DNA of 36,728 bases from a virus (IMGVR_UViG_3300048580_000135:1-36728); one strand, 5' to 3'. Positions 22,693 through 29,246 are shown, numbered from the stretch's first letter. Program-made: numbers and translations. The notes: a model not told the origin generated them from the letters alone.

Positions 22693-23040
22693 CTAAACTT
22701 CCTCGATCAGCAGATACGTTACTTCATCTTCTTTCGACTTGCATTTGACCTGCTGATACCTGACCTCCTTGACGAACCTTGGCGAATCGTCCGCAAGTAT
22801 TCCTGAATGCACGAGTCCATCAATCGCCGCCTTCGCTGAAATTCCATCGGCGTCACAGAGCCTTGATCGATGGCTAATGATTGTGATACAGACTGGTGAA
22901 TTAAATCGCGAACCTTTTTTCGCTTCCAGTGATGCATGGCTAGTAGCTGGTTCCATGTCGGCAGCGCGAACGGTATCACTACTACCAACGACTGTCGCTG
23001 TTCCAATCTTGCTTCCCTTCATAAATCGCTTAGCTCTCAT
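22693..23040 (-). CDS. RusA-like Holliday junction resolvase
   Basis: A 115-aa protein from ATG 23040 (GGGAG eight bases upstream). The C-terminal half carries the RusA signature CDADGISAKAAIDGLVHSGI followed by ADDSPRFVKEV and VTYLLIEEV. Asp residues match the metal-binding D-x-D and DD of RusA; the usual Asn after the second Asp is Gly. The N-terminal half is shorter than usual. It resolves branched DNA made by RecE/RecT recombination or replication. It follows the tRNA-like element directly. Confidence 0.7.
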   Translation of the reverse strand: MRAKRFMKGSKIGTATVVGSSDTVRAADMEPATSHASLEAKKGSRFNSPVCITIISHRSRLCDADGISAKAAIDGLVHSGILADDSPRFVKEVRYQQVKCKSKEDEVTYLLIEEV

Positions 23041-23055
23041 GCTTCATTCTCCCAG

Positions 23056-23147
23056 TGACCCTGGCTGGCCTCGAACCAGCACCGCAGCTACTAATTCGCC
23101 TTCCCGGACGACTCCTTGCTGCACTCTTCCAATTGAGCTACAGGGTC
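23056..23147 (-). tRNA. tRNA-like gene with enlarged anticodon loop
   Basis: On the minus strand GACCCTG (23147-23141) pairs perfectly with CAGGGTC (23063-23057), the discriminator is A, the D arm GCTC-AATTGGAA-GAGT and the T arm GCTGG-TTCGAGG-CCAGC are canonical, and U8/A9 are present. The anticodon stem GCAGC/GCTGC encloses about 29 nt instead of 7, an insert of about 20 nt, so no anticodon can be assigned. No CCA is encoded. It may be a degenerate tRNA, a tRNA with an insertion, or a tRNA mimic. Confidence 0.55.
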
Positions 23148-23241
23148 ATAAACGCCCTGTGTCTTTCCACTGAGCACTACTGTCAGGCTATTCGGTCGCG
23201 ATCCCCGTCGCCAACGGTTACTGCGAGCTAGCCGCAGTGTT

Positions 23242-23493
23242 TCAAAACAAATCCAACTGTTCCACCTTCGGCCTAGCTGCCACCGCTGGCAAGCTAAGCA
23301 TCACACCTTCACGAATCATCAACCCTTGCTTAACAGCCTCATCAATCGCCGCTTCCCACTGACCAACCGTCGCTTTGGTCCACTGCCGATTAGACAGCGA
23401 TTCCTGCAAAATCAGCCGTACTAACTCAGTGTCTCGCACTGATCGACGTTCGCCGCGTAGGTAGTCCGTGATCTCTTTGGGGAGGTCAGTCAT
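23242..23493 (-). CDS. Winged-helix-like protein with C-terminal clamp-binding motif
   Basis: An 83-aa protein from ATG 23493 (MTDLPKEITDYLRGERRSVR ... VEQLDLF). The body is helical with a small HTH-like core (WTKATVGQWEAAIDEAVKQG) and a wing LMIREGVMLSLP. The last residues EQLDLF match the consensus for binding the DnaN sliding clamp. That would bring the protein to replication forks. It lies between the methyltransferase gene and the tRNA-like element. Confidence 0.65.
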   Translation of the reverse strand: MTDLPKEITDYLRGERRSVRDTELVRLILQESLSNRQWTKATVGQWEAAIDEAVKQGLMIREGVMLSLPAVAARPKVEQLDLF

Positions 23494-23562
23494 GCAACAC
23501 CATGCCCAGCAAACAGAAAGCTGTCCCACCCAAACAAAACCCAAGAGCAAAAACTAACATCA

Positions 23563-24420
23563 TCATTTCATAGCCTCTATAATCTGCCGTCCGATGTACT
23601 CTGCGACCTGTGGTACTACTGCGTTTCCGAGTCCTCGCAATCTGTCCACCCTTCGGGGAATCCCATTAGCCACTCGACCCACATCGGGTTCAGACTGCCA
23701 CCACTCACTTCGGCTAGGCTTGGACCCGCAGACCGGCCGCGCTCCGCTTGCGTCTTGCCCTTGCCGCTGCGGTAGTCCCTCGCCGTTGGCGTCGGAAACA
23801 TTGCAACAAACTGCGTCAGTCCTTTTTGACAAAGCCTGCCAGTGTCTTTGTCGTACAATCTCTGCTTCATGTGTGTCGGTCGGTTGCCGTCTTTGTCCAC
23901 CAATCGCTCCGCTTTCATGCCTGGTTCGTTTGCCGCTGGAGTAGGCAACCAAGAAGACTCGATCGCGGAGGTGCGGTGCACCAACGGCGGCAGCCGGTAT
24001 GCAATGCCATTCCGCATCGTACCCGAGCGAGGCCAGCGACCCGAGAACGGAATCCATCCCCCGAGTAAGCAGAGCTGCGACGTTCTCCAATACAACGATT
24101 CTTGGTCCCATGTCGCGAACGATCCGCATGGCCTCGTAGAACAATCCGCTTCGCTCGCCGGCAAGGCCTGCTCCCTTGCCTGCGTAGGAAATATCCTGAC
24201 ATGGGAAGCCTCCGCAGATGACATCGACTCGCTCTGTGTCTGGCTGAGGCCAAGTTCTAACGTCACCATGCCTTCGCACTCCTGGCCAATGTTTTGCAAG
24301 AACTTTCGTTGCGTATTCATCAATCTCGACTTGCCATTTACAAACCATCCCTGCACGCTCAAAACCTAAATCAAATCCACCGATTCCTGCAAACAATGAT
24401 CCGAACGTCAGTGGTTTCAT
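23563..24420 (-). CDS. C5-cytosine DNA methyltransferase
   Basis: A 285-aa enzyme. The start is set at 24420 because AGGAAGG lies six bases before it; a 25-codon upstream extension merely translates the tRNA-like element. Motifs: FGSLFAGIGGFDLGFE (SAM), GGFPCQDIS with catalytic Cys74, VVLENV, RDRVFLVAY, and the closing RLRGLGNAVVPQ. The target-recognition region (about 165-235) is short. It should protect phage DNA from host restriction or mark it; no cognate endonuclease was seen. A second conserved-looking frame covers most of the gene. Confidence 0.92.
   Translation of the reverse strand: MKPLTFGSLFAGIGGFDLGFERAGMVCKWQVEIDEYATKVLAKHWPGVRRHGDVRTWPQPDTERVDVICGGFPCQDISYAGKGAGLAGERSGLFYEAMRIVRDMGPRIVVLENVAALLTRGMDSVLGSLASLGYDAEWHCIPAAAVGAPHLRDRVFLVAYSSGKRTRHESGAIGGQRRQPTDTHEAEIVRQRHWQALSKRTDAVCCNVSDANGEGLPQRQGQDASGARPVCGSKPSRSEWWQSEPDVGRVANGIPRRVDRLRGLGNAVVPQVAEYIGRQIIEAMK
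23616..24224 (-). CDS. Overprinted ORF inside the methyltransferase gene
   Basis: A 202-codon frame (from MSSAEASHVRIF) lies fully within the methyltransferase gene, shifted relative to it. It contains segments I know from annotated phage proteins near cytosine methyltransferases: FPTQAREQAL, WRTSQLCLLGGW, FSGRWPRSGTMRNGIAYRLP, FPTPTARDYRSGKG and LNPMWVEWLMGFPEGWTD. Part of that resemblance could be a shadow of the conserved methyltransferase. The frame may be translated or may only be a conserved by-product. Confidence 0.4.
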   Translation of the reverse strand: MSSAEASHVRIFPTQAREQALPASEADCSTRPCGSFATWDQESLYWRTSQLCLLGGWIPFSGRWPRSGTMRNGIAYRLPPLVHRTSAIESSWLPTPAANEPGMKAERLVDKDGNRPTHMKQRLYDKDTGRLCQKGLTQFVAMFPTPTARDYRSGKGKTQAERGRSAGPSLAEVSGGSLNPMWVEWLMGFPEGWTDCEDSETQ

Positions 24421-24437
24421 TTCCATCCTTCCTAAAA

Positions 24438-24500
24438 CGTGCCTCACTGGACTTGAACCAGCAGCTTGGGGTATGAGCCCTTGCCGCACCTGCAAGCACG
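24438..24500 (-). tRNA. tRNA-Met(CAU)-like element lacking a normal D arm
   Basis: On the minus strand CGTGCTT (24500-24494) pairs with AGGCACG (24444-24438), the T arm GCTGG-TTCAAGT-CCAGT (24462-24446) is canonical, and GGG-CTCATAC-CCC gives U33, anticodon CAU (24475-24473) and A37. Only about 10 nt lie between acceptor and anticodon arm, so a standard D arm cannot form; a rival helix CTTGC/GCAAG exists. It sits in the gap between recT and the methyltransferase ribosome site. Confidence 0.4.
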
Positions 24501-24516
24501 CCCGCTGCTGCTGCGG

Positions 24517-25203
24517 TTAGCTCACCGTTCCGGCTGCTTCTGCAATTCCTTCGGAAGTGGCAGATGCCCGCCTATTGGCAACTCGCTGCTTGGCAACATC
24601 GATAACGCTACACTTGCCAGACAGTTCGTCGTCAGAATACACGCCTAAGATTACTTCTGGAAAATAGACTCTCGCCCAGTCCCTTGAGGTGTTGTAGAAC
24701 AACTGCAAATCAGGCTTGGACTTCCATAGCGGAGAGTTCTTCGGAGTGATACTGCCGATCTCTGGCGAGGTGTACTCAAGCGGCTCATCGCTTCCGGCAA
24801 TATCAGCCCACACCGTGCAACGTCGCTTATCGCCCTCGCCGCTAAACGTGTGCCGCAACCTACCTTCAATTGGTGCGCGTTCTTCGATGACGGCATGAAT
24901 CAACTGCGACTCGTAGCCTACGCGATCATTGACAACGTAGCTTTTGTTTGCGACGGCAAACGGACTGAATCTCCACTCCATCGCCTGTATGCAAATCGCC
25001 AAGCAAGAGCCTGGATTTCCTCGCAAGTGCGGCGGTATAGCCTGACCCGATACGGACATCAGCTTTGCAAACTCCATTACGTCGCCCATGTCTTTGCACG
25101 CGACGGAACCATTCGCAAAGGTCATCGCCTTAGCAACCGACTTATCGATACTCGATTCAATCAACTCAGACTTCGTTTTCGTCGTTGTCACTGCGTTACT
25201 CAT
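24517..25203 (-). CDS. recT: RecT single-strand annealing protein
   Basis: A 228-aa protein with the RecT core: AKAMTFANGSVACKDMGDVM, GQAIPPHLRGNPGSCLAICI, WRFSPFAVANKSYVVNDRVG and LQLFYNTSRDWARVYFPEVI followed by LGVYSDDEL. Typical full-length RecT is about 260 aa; this one is slightly shorter at the C-terminus. It anneals ssDNA exposed by the RecE-like nuclease, whose stop overlaps its start by eight bases. The pair drives phage recombination or circularisation. Confidence 0.92.
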   Translation of the reverse strand: MSNAVTTTKTKSELIESSIDKSVAKAMTFANGSVACKDMGDVMEFAKLMSVSGQAIPPHLRGNPGSCLAICIQAMEWRFSPFAVANKSYVVNDRVGYESQLIHAVIEERAPIEGRLRHTFSGEGDKRRCTVWADIAGSDEPLEYTSPEIGSITPKNSPLWKSKPDLQLFYNTSRDWARVYFPEVILGVYSDDELSGKCSVIDVAKQRVANRRASATSEGIAEAAGTVS

Positions 25204-26026
25204 TTACCGCTTCCCCCATTTCAAAACCGACCCAGCGGGGTTTGATAAGATCGACTGGCCCGCTGTCCAAGTACCGATCTAGGTTGAAATAACTCATCTC
25301 ATCCACCGCAACAATCAGCCGCGCCTCCGCATCTTCCAACCACGGTTCAGGCATGCGATACGGACTAACCTTGTAGCTACCGCTAGTGTTAATCGCAACG
25401 ATGTAGACTTCTGGATCATGCCCGAACTGGTGCCGATACCCGCGACGGTAAAACGCCAACCGAACGTCATAAGCCCTCGCCGCTGCATCCCTCGCAAACG
25501 TCCTTGCGTCTGGCTGCGTCGTCGTCTTCCAGTCAACAAGAATCCCGTTCAAAATGGCGTCTGATTTCATGCGGCAATCAACCGATAAATCCTCGTCATT
25601 CCAGACATACTCGGACTCTTTGATAGAGGTTTCAATCACCGACCGACACCAACTGTTAGCACTCAGGTGATCCCATATTGTGGCCAGCGGATTAGCTTCC
25701 CCAGGCTTCAGGTAAACCTCCGCAGGATTGGCCGCTTTCCAATCGAGCCATGCTTTGCCCTTGCAATGGCCTTGTTCATTCAGAACTTCCGCTGGAATCT
25801 CTTTGACGATTGCATCACAGCCGCCGAGTTCAATCATTCGATGGACCAGCGTGCCAAACTGCATCGCCTCGCTAGACTTATCACGCGGCCAGTCTTTCAA
25901 ACAATATCGGTGATACCAGACAATCGGGTCTGTCAGATAACAAGCCACCTCGCTGCTACTCAGTTCGTGTCTGCTGTGGTAATCGACTGCTTGGCTCGTC
26001 TCGTAAACTGTCGCTTCTTCGCTCAT
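25196..26026 (-). CDS. RecE-like exonuclease (PD-(D/E)XK, DUF3799 type)
   Basis: A 276-aa protein from ATG 26026, which overlaps the stop of the preceding gene (TGATG). Motifs: ELSSSEVACYLTDPIVWYHR, EAMQFGTLVHRMIEL with the His of the active site, VDCRMKSDAILNGILVDWKT giving the D...D-x-K catalytic set, and YDVRLAFYRRGYRHQFG. This is the RecE/exodeoxyribonuclease VIII family. It should resect 5' ends to supply RecT, encoded just downstream. All motifs are intact. Confidence 0.88.
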   Translation of the reverse strand: MSEEATVYETSQAVDYHSRHELSSSEVACYLTDPIVWYHRYCLKDWPRDKSSEAMQFGTLVHRMIELGGCDAIVKEIPAEVLNEQGHCKGKAWLDWKAANPAEVYLKPGEANPLATIWDHLSANSWCRSVIETSIKESEYVWNDEDLSVDCRMKSDAILNGILVDWKTTTQPDARTFARDAAARAYDVRLAFYRRGYRHQFGHDPEVYIVAINTSGSYKVSPYRMPEPWLEDAEARLIVAVDEMSYFNLDRYLDSGPVDLIKPRWVGFEMGEAVNE

Positions 26027-26364
26027 CAACGCACCCCCAACAACTGGCCTACCGACCGCTTGATTTCCCCGCTAAGGCTTTCCATCTGCTGAGCCGTCAT
26101 CTCATCCCAGTAATCAACCAAACAAATCGCCCTCCGTGGCGAGATCGGCAACTCGTCCGCGAGTGCAGCCCGTAGGGAGTCGACTAGCGATTCGCCTTCT
26201 TCGTCGATCTCTCCCGTTATTCGTAGCGTGCCTGGGTAGCCAAGCTGTATCTTGGCGTGCTCCAGGTGATTGATCGCAGCTTGTAGCGTTTGCGCACATC
26301 TGCGGGCTACTCGGTCGATGGCTTCTGCCTTGATTTTGTCCATTGGCTTCGGTTCGTTTTTCAT
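26026..26364 (-). CDS. Hypothetical early protein
   Basis: A 112-aa helical protein (KAEAIDRVARRCAQTLQAAI, then SLVDSLRAALADELPISPRR, and a final IKRSVGQLLGVR). No motif recognised. It is coupled to the RecE-like gene by TGATG and starts three bases after the previous stop, so it is a member of the early recombination operon. It may be an accessory to RecE/RecT. Confidence 0.6.
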   Translation of the reverse strand: MKNEPKPMDKIKAEAIDRVARRCAQTLQAAINHLEHAKIQLGYPGTLRITGEIDEEGESLVDSLRAALADELPISPRRAICLVDYWDEMTAQQMESLSGEIKRSVGQLLGVR

Positions 26365-26367
26365 CTG

Positions 26368-26655
26368 CTACACCTCCACGTATTCAACAGGCTGCTTGCG
26401 GGTCTGAACTGGTGAGTAAACCCGCGACTCCCAGACTAATCCATAAGCCTTAGCCGCCACCGTCACGTAGTCGCCGTCACGCGGCCCGGCCAACACCTGC
26501 CCGCTAAACATTGGCCGAAACTCCGACTCGACTAGATAGACCTTGCCAAGTCCGATGTTTACGAACTCAATCTTCAGACCCTCACGATCGATAATGTCGG
26601 CGACCTTTCGCAGCATCTCGACTGTGCTTAGCTTGCTTTCCACTTCTGTTACCAT
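26368..26655 (-). CDS. Hypothetical early protein
   Basis: A 95-aa protein from ATG 26655 (AAAGG upstream): MVTEVESKLSTVEMLRKVAD ... KQPVEYVEV. A short N-terminal helix with IIDREGLKIEFVNIG and a beta-rich C-terminal half (VYLVESEFRPMFSGQVLAGP, DYVTVAAKAYGLVW). No family recognised. It follows the winged-helix gene and precedes the recombination genes in the early operon. Confidence 0.6.
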   Translation of the reverse strand: MVTEVESKLSTVEMLRKVADIIDREGLKIEFVNIGLGKVYLVESEFRPMFSGQVLAGPRDGDYVTVAAKAYGLVWESRVYSPVQTRKQPVEYVEV

Positions 26656-26684
26656 GTTGGACCTTTTAGTTAATGACTTGCACC

Positions 26685-26999
26685 CTAAAACAACTGCAAC
26701 TGACCGACATGCTTTCTTGCTACCTGCCACGTTCCAACTGGTCGGCCATAACGTCCTGTGGCTACACCGTCAGTACGCACCAACTCGCCGCTGGCTGTAA
26801 GATTGGTGATAGCCCGCCTAACGCTTGTGATTGGGGCTAACGGAAGAACGGCAGATTGAATCTGCTCAGGCGAAAACGACTCGCTAGGATTAGCCAGGAA
26901 GAACGCCAGAGCTAATTGCTCCTGCGTCTGTGCAGCGACCTCGTATTGTGCAACTTGATCGCTAGTCAAAAATGGCTGCGTGCCGTGGTATGACGCCAT
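26685..26999 (-). CDS. Winged-helix protein with C-terminal clamp-binding motif
   Basis: A 104-aa protein from ATG 26999 (AGGA eight bases upstream); the longer GTG-start frame to 27128 is mostly leader. The core EQLALAFFLANPSESFSPEQ, then TSVRRAITNLTASGELVRTD and GRYGRPVGTW is a winged helix (recognition helix VRRAITNL and wing). It ends VGQLQLF, close to the DnaN-binding consensus QLxLF. The operator-bearing promoter at 27134-27161 should drive it. It may be an early regulator that works at the replication fork. Confidence 0.7.
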   Translation of the reverse strand: MASYHGTQPFLTSDQVAQYEVAAQTQEQLALAFFLANPSESFSPEQIQSAVLPLAPITSVRRAITNLTASGELVRTDGVATGRYGRPVGTWQVARKHVGQLQLF

Positions 27000-27010
27000 G
27001 ATCCTGAACC

Positions 27011-27043
27011 AAAAAAAGAATCCTGCAAGCAGCTCACCGCTGC
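27011..27043 (-). terminator. Possible attenuator in the early leader
   Basis: On the minus strand GCAGC-GGTGA-GCTGC (27043-27029) overlaps a second small stem CTGC/GCAG (27032-27023) and is followed after a few bases by seven T (27017-27011), just before the ribosome site of the gene at 26999. The spacing between stem and T run is longer than ideal. Confidence 0.3.
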
Positions 27044-27133
27044 GTGTGTTTGGCTTGGTGCTCAGATAGGAGCAAGAAGCCGTAGGCAATTTGCTAACTG
27101 CTCGGCTACTACACCTTGCAATCAACACCCATA

Positions 27134-27161
27134 GTTTTACCTATTATCGGTACAACGTCAA
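27134..27161 (-). promoter_or_regulatory. Early promoter with embedded operator
   Basis: Minus-strand TTGACG (27161-27156) and TAAAAC (27139-27134) are 16 bases apart. Between them lies GTTGTACCGATAAT (27156-27143), nearly identical to the operator in the other promoter at 27427-27455. It should direct the leader and early operon starting with the winged-helix gene. Confidence 0.55.
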
Positions 27162-27169
27162 TAGGGAGT

Positions 27170-27418
27170 TTACGATTTTTTTGATTTAGCAGAAAACCCA
27201 ATGTTTTGTGGGGTTTTTGCTCTTGGTCTGCCGGTGGTATGCGGCTTGTCAGCTAGTTTTTTTGCTGAAGTCAAATCAACGAGCCACAGCCTCGCACTAA
27301 ATTTCTTGCCGGATAACTCACCATTTCGCAGCATGCGACGAAGATACCCATCGGTATATCCCGTGAGTTTTGCAGTTTCTTCTAGCGTTAGCCATTTACC
27401 GTCTAGCATTGTTACCAT
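27170..27418 (-). CDS. HTH excisionase/AlpA-like regulator
   Basis: An 82-aa protein with a MerR/excisionase-type HTH: GKWLTLEETAKLTGYTDGYL then RRMLRNGELSGKKF and a wing ARLWLVDLTSA, with a basic disordered tail (HTTGRPRAKTPQ, SAKSKKS). Candidates are Xis-like directionality factor, Cro-like repressor or AlpA-type activator. Its promoter holds an operator repeated in the next early promoter. The transcript would have a very short leader; ATG four codons later (MLDGKW) is an alternative start. Confidence 0.7.
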   Translation of the reverse strand: MVTMLDGKWLTLEETAKLTGYTDGYLRRMLRNGELSGKKFSARLWLVDLTSAKKLADKPHTTGRPRAKTPQNIGFSAKSKKS

Positions 27419-27426
27419 ACCTGAAT

Positions 27427-27455
27427 AGTATACATTATCGGAACAACTATTGCAA
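27427..27455 (-). promoter_or_regulatory. Promoter of the HTH gene with embedded operator
   Basis: Minus-strand TTGCAA (27455-27450) and TATACT (27432-27427) are separated by 17 bases. The spacer contains GTTGTTCCGATAAT (27447-27434), which differs at one position of 14 from the sequence in the promoter at 27134-27161. Transcription would start close to the start codon at 27418. Confidence 0.6.
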
Positions 27456-27515
27456 GAAACACTTTATCGGGTAGTAGATGACTTCCTACGGCAAGCCAAA
27501 CCGACAAAGTGTTTC
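27456..27515. repeat. 15-bp inverted repeat beside attP
   Basis: GAAACACTTTATCGG (27456-27470) and CCGACAAAGTGTTTC (27501-27515) are reverse complements with one mismatch, 30 bases apart, ending three bases from the tRNA-derived attachment core. They may be integrase or excisionase arm sites, or a transcript hairpin between divergent units. Confidence 0.65.
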
Positions 27516-27518
27516 AAG

Positions 27519-27570
27519 GGTGAGTGATGGGGGTTGAACCCACGACAACTGGAGCCACAATCCAGCGCTC
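27519..27570 (-). other. attP core: 3' part of tRNA-His(GUG)
   Basis: Read on the minus strand the stretch gives the D-stem 3' side GAGC, an anticodon arm CTGGA-TTGTGGC-TCCAG (anticodon GUG), variable loop, T arm GTGGG-TTCAACC-CCCAT, acceptor strand CACTCAC and discriminator C73, a His-tRNA hallmark. No matching 5' acceptor or D-stem half follows. A 3' tRNA remnant beside an integrase is the usual attP. Confidence 0.85.
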
Positions 27571-27693
27571 TTCGATACGGCCCGCAAAATCGGACCGAAA
27601 AACCACCGGCACAAGTTAGGTTGCTGCGGACGCCACTAGACATGGAAAAGTCGCTTAATCTTCATAGATGTAACGCTATGAAAGGTATGCCCC

Positions 27694-28554
27694 ATGCTTT
27701 TAGTAGACCTGCTTGGACAGCTTGTAGCTGAACGTGCCATTTCGCCTATTACCGTCGCCCAGTACCGGCGTGCCGTATCACGCTTTACTGAGTTCCTTTG
27801 TCGGTCAGCGACGATAGCAGACCTGAACTATCAACAGGTCAATGCGTACTTGCTTTGGCTAGAAACTATCGGTCAGTCACCATGCTCGATTCGCAATCAC
27901 AGAATCGGCATTATTTGCATTTGGAATTATGCAGTTTTCCCTGCTGAGATTGTGCCGCAGTTCATGACGCGTCGTATACGCAATCCACGTTTAACCCGAA
28001 AGCCTGTTGCCGCTTGGAGCGTTGATTCTGTCCAGCAGCTATTGCGAACCACTAGCCAAGTCCCTGGAAAGTTGCGTTGCGGAATCCCCGCGTCATTGGT
28101 GCTGCAACTACTGATTCGACTTGGCACGGAAACAGGACTTCGACCAAGTGACTTACGGCTTCTTCAATGGCATCAGATAGACCTTAAGAATCAGACGATT
28201 CAACTAACGCAACACAAGACAGGTGGAGCGATTGCCGTCTGCATTTCGGATGACACGGCAAGGCTGTTGGCTGCATTAAAGAAATACTGCCTGCCGCAAG
28301 TTCTGCCGATAGGTAAATCGGGGATCAGGAAATGGGAAGCCAAACTGTACCAACTGGCAGCGGCAATCGGATTCGTTAGGCGTCCCGGCCAAGGTCTTGG
28401 TACGCTAAGAAAAACGCACGCTACAGAAGTCTACCGCACGCACGGTATAGCCGCTGCGTCTGAATCCCTTGGACATCGTAGCGGAACGCGGATAGCCCGC
28501 GACCACTATATTGACGCAACGGCGCAAAAAAGCTATCTAGTTAGCCTTGGGTAA
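27694..28554 (+). CDS. int: Tyrosine-recombinase integrase
   Basis: A 286-aa integrase. The N-terminal 95 residues form a SAM-like core-binding domain (YRRAVSRFTEFLCRS, YLLWLETIGQS). The catalytic domain has Arg150 (TGLRPSDL), Lys175 (TQHKTGG), Arg239 (GTLRKTHAT), His261 (LGHRSGTR) and Tyr272 (DHYID). The usual His three residues before Arg239 is Gly. It integrates the phage at tRNA-His through the attP 120 bases upstream. Ribosome site AAAGG precedes the ATG. It runs opposite to nearly all other genes. Confidence 0.95.
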   Translation: MLLVDLLGQLVAERAISPITVAQYRRAVSRFTEFLCRSATIADLNYQQVNAYLLWLETIGQSPCSIRNHRIGIICIWNYAVFPAEIVPQFMTRRIRNPRLTRKPVAAWSVDSVQQLLRTTSQVPGKLRCGIPASLVLQLLIRLGTETGLRPSDLRLLQWHQIDLKNQTIQLTQHKTGGAIAVCISDDTARLLAALKKYCLPQVLPIGKSGIRKWEAKLYQLAAAIGFVRRPGQGLGTLRKTHATEVYRTHGIAAASESLGHRSGTRIARDHYIDATAQKSYLVSLG

Positions 28555-28595
28555 AGCGTAATAAACTCACACCAGTTTTTGTAAGAGAAACCACC

Positions 28596-28865
28596 ATGAC
28601 CGAACAAAAACCAAGTGCCACCATCGAACTGCTGAAAGAGATCCGGCGATTGCGTGAAGTTGCCGAGAAGGAATCGGCTGCGAGAATCGCCAGGGAAAAT
28701 GCCGAACTAGTCAGAAAGAAGTCTCAAAATAAGCTGCTGATTGCCGGTGCAGTTTTCTTCTTTTTGCTGACCATAGCGGCGATGCAAGGCCAAGCGATTG
28801 ACCAAGCACTTGTGATGATCGGCATTAGCATTCTGTTTGTCTGCTGGCTTGCTTGGAGACGGTAA
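28596..28865 (+). CDS. Two-helix membrane protein, possible lysogeny-expressed factor
   Basis: An 89-aa protein: coiled-coil N-terminus (IELLKEIRRLREVAEKESAA, IARENAELV) and two hydrophobic helices (LLIAGAVFFFLLTIAAM, ALVMIGISILFVCWLAW) ending WRR. It follows the integrase on the same strand, so it may be made in lysogens; superinfection exclusion is a possible role. Small holins also have two helices, but the lysis block is elsewhere. Its stop abuts the stop of the opposite gene. Confidence 0.65.
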   Translation: MTEQKPSATIELLKEIRRLREVAEKESAARIARENAELVRKKSQNKLLIAGAVFFFLLTIAAMQGQAIDQALVMIGISILFVCWLAWRR

Positions 28866-29246
28866 CTAACCCCACGGCCATTTCTCATTCATCCATTTTT
28901 GCCGGTCCTCGCAGCCGCATGGAGCACCGAGCCACTTCATCAGCCGCTTGAACTTTCGTCCGCCCACGCTGGCTAGCAGACGCTCTACCGTGTCACCGGC
29001 TCCGAGTTCGCCTGGTTGCTTGCGGGATTCCAGAAAGCTGATCACTTTGGGCAAATGCTTTTGTCTTGCCGCCTGCTTGGCTTTCTTTGCCGCGATTTCT
29101 TCCGGTGACTTCTTCGGTCGTGGCTGCGTGCCGTTGCCACCGTTGCAATGAACCAGCGTACCGCACTTGACGCAGACCAGTGTTGTTGCGATAGGTGAGT
29201 GGTGAGGCCATTGGCAATTGGGGCAGGGGGTCATCATGTAAACCAT
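28866..29246 (-). CDS. Zinc-ribbon protein at end of tail module
   Basis: A 126-aa protein with CPNC and CVKC (a four-Cys zinc ribbon), a Lys/Ala-rich helix (SPEEIAAKKAKQAARQKH), and a C-terminal module APCGCEDRQKWMNEKWPW that resembles a conserved ending in phage tail-region proteins. Overlaps the fibre-like gene by 13 bases and is the last minus-strand gene before the integrase. Function unknown. Confidence 0.7.
   Translation of the reverse strand: MVYMMTPCPNCQWPHHSPIATTLVCVKCGTLVHCNGGNGTQPRPKKSPEEIAAKKAKQAARQKHLPKVISFLESRKQPGELGAGDTVERLLASVGGRKFKRLMKWLGAPCGCEDRQKWMNEKWPWG

Noticed and set aside
24421-24495. N-terminal extension of the methyltransferase
   Set aside because: It translates the tRNA-like element (AAGSSPVRHVLG is typical of a T arm read as protein) and lacks a ribosome site; the good site is just before 24420.
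27000-27128. N-terminal extension of the 104-aa winged-helix protein
   Set aside because: Begins at GTG inside the promoter leader; composition is irregular and a proper ribosome site precedes ATG 26999.
27534-27731. 65-codon plus-strand frame over attP
   Set aside because: It is a translation of the tRNA-His remnant and the integrase leader, overlaps the integrase start and has no protein-like pattern.
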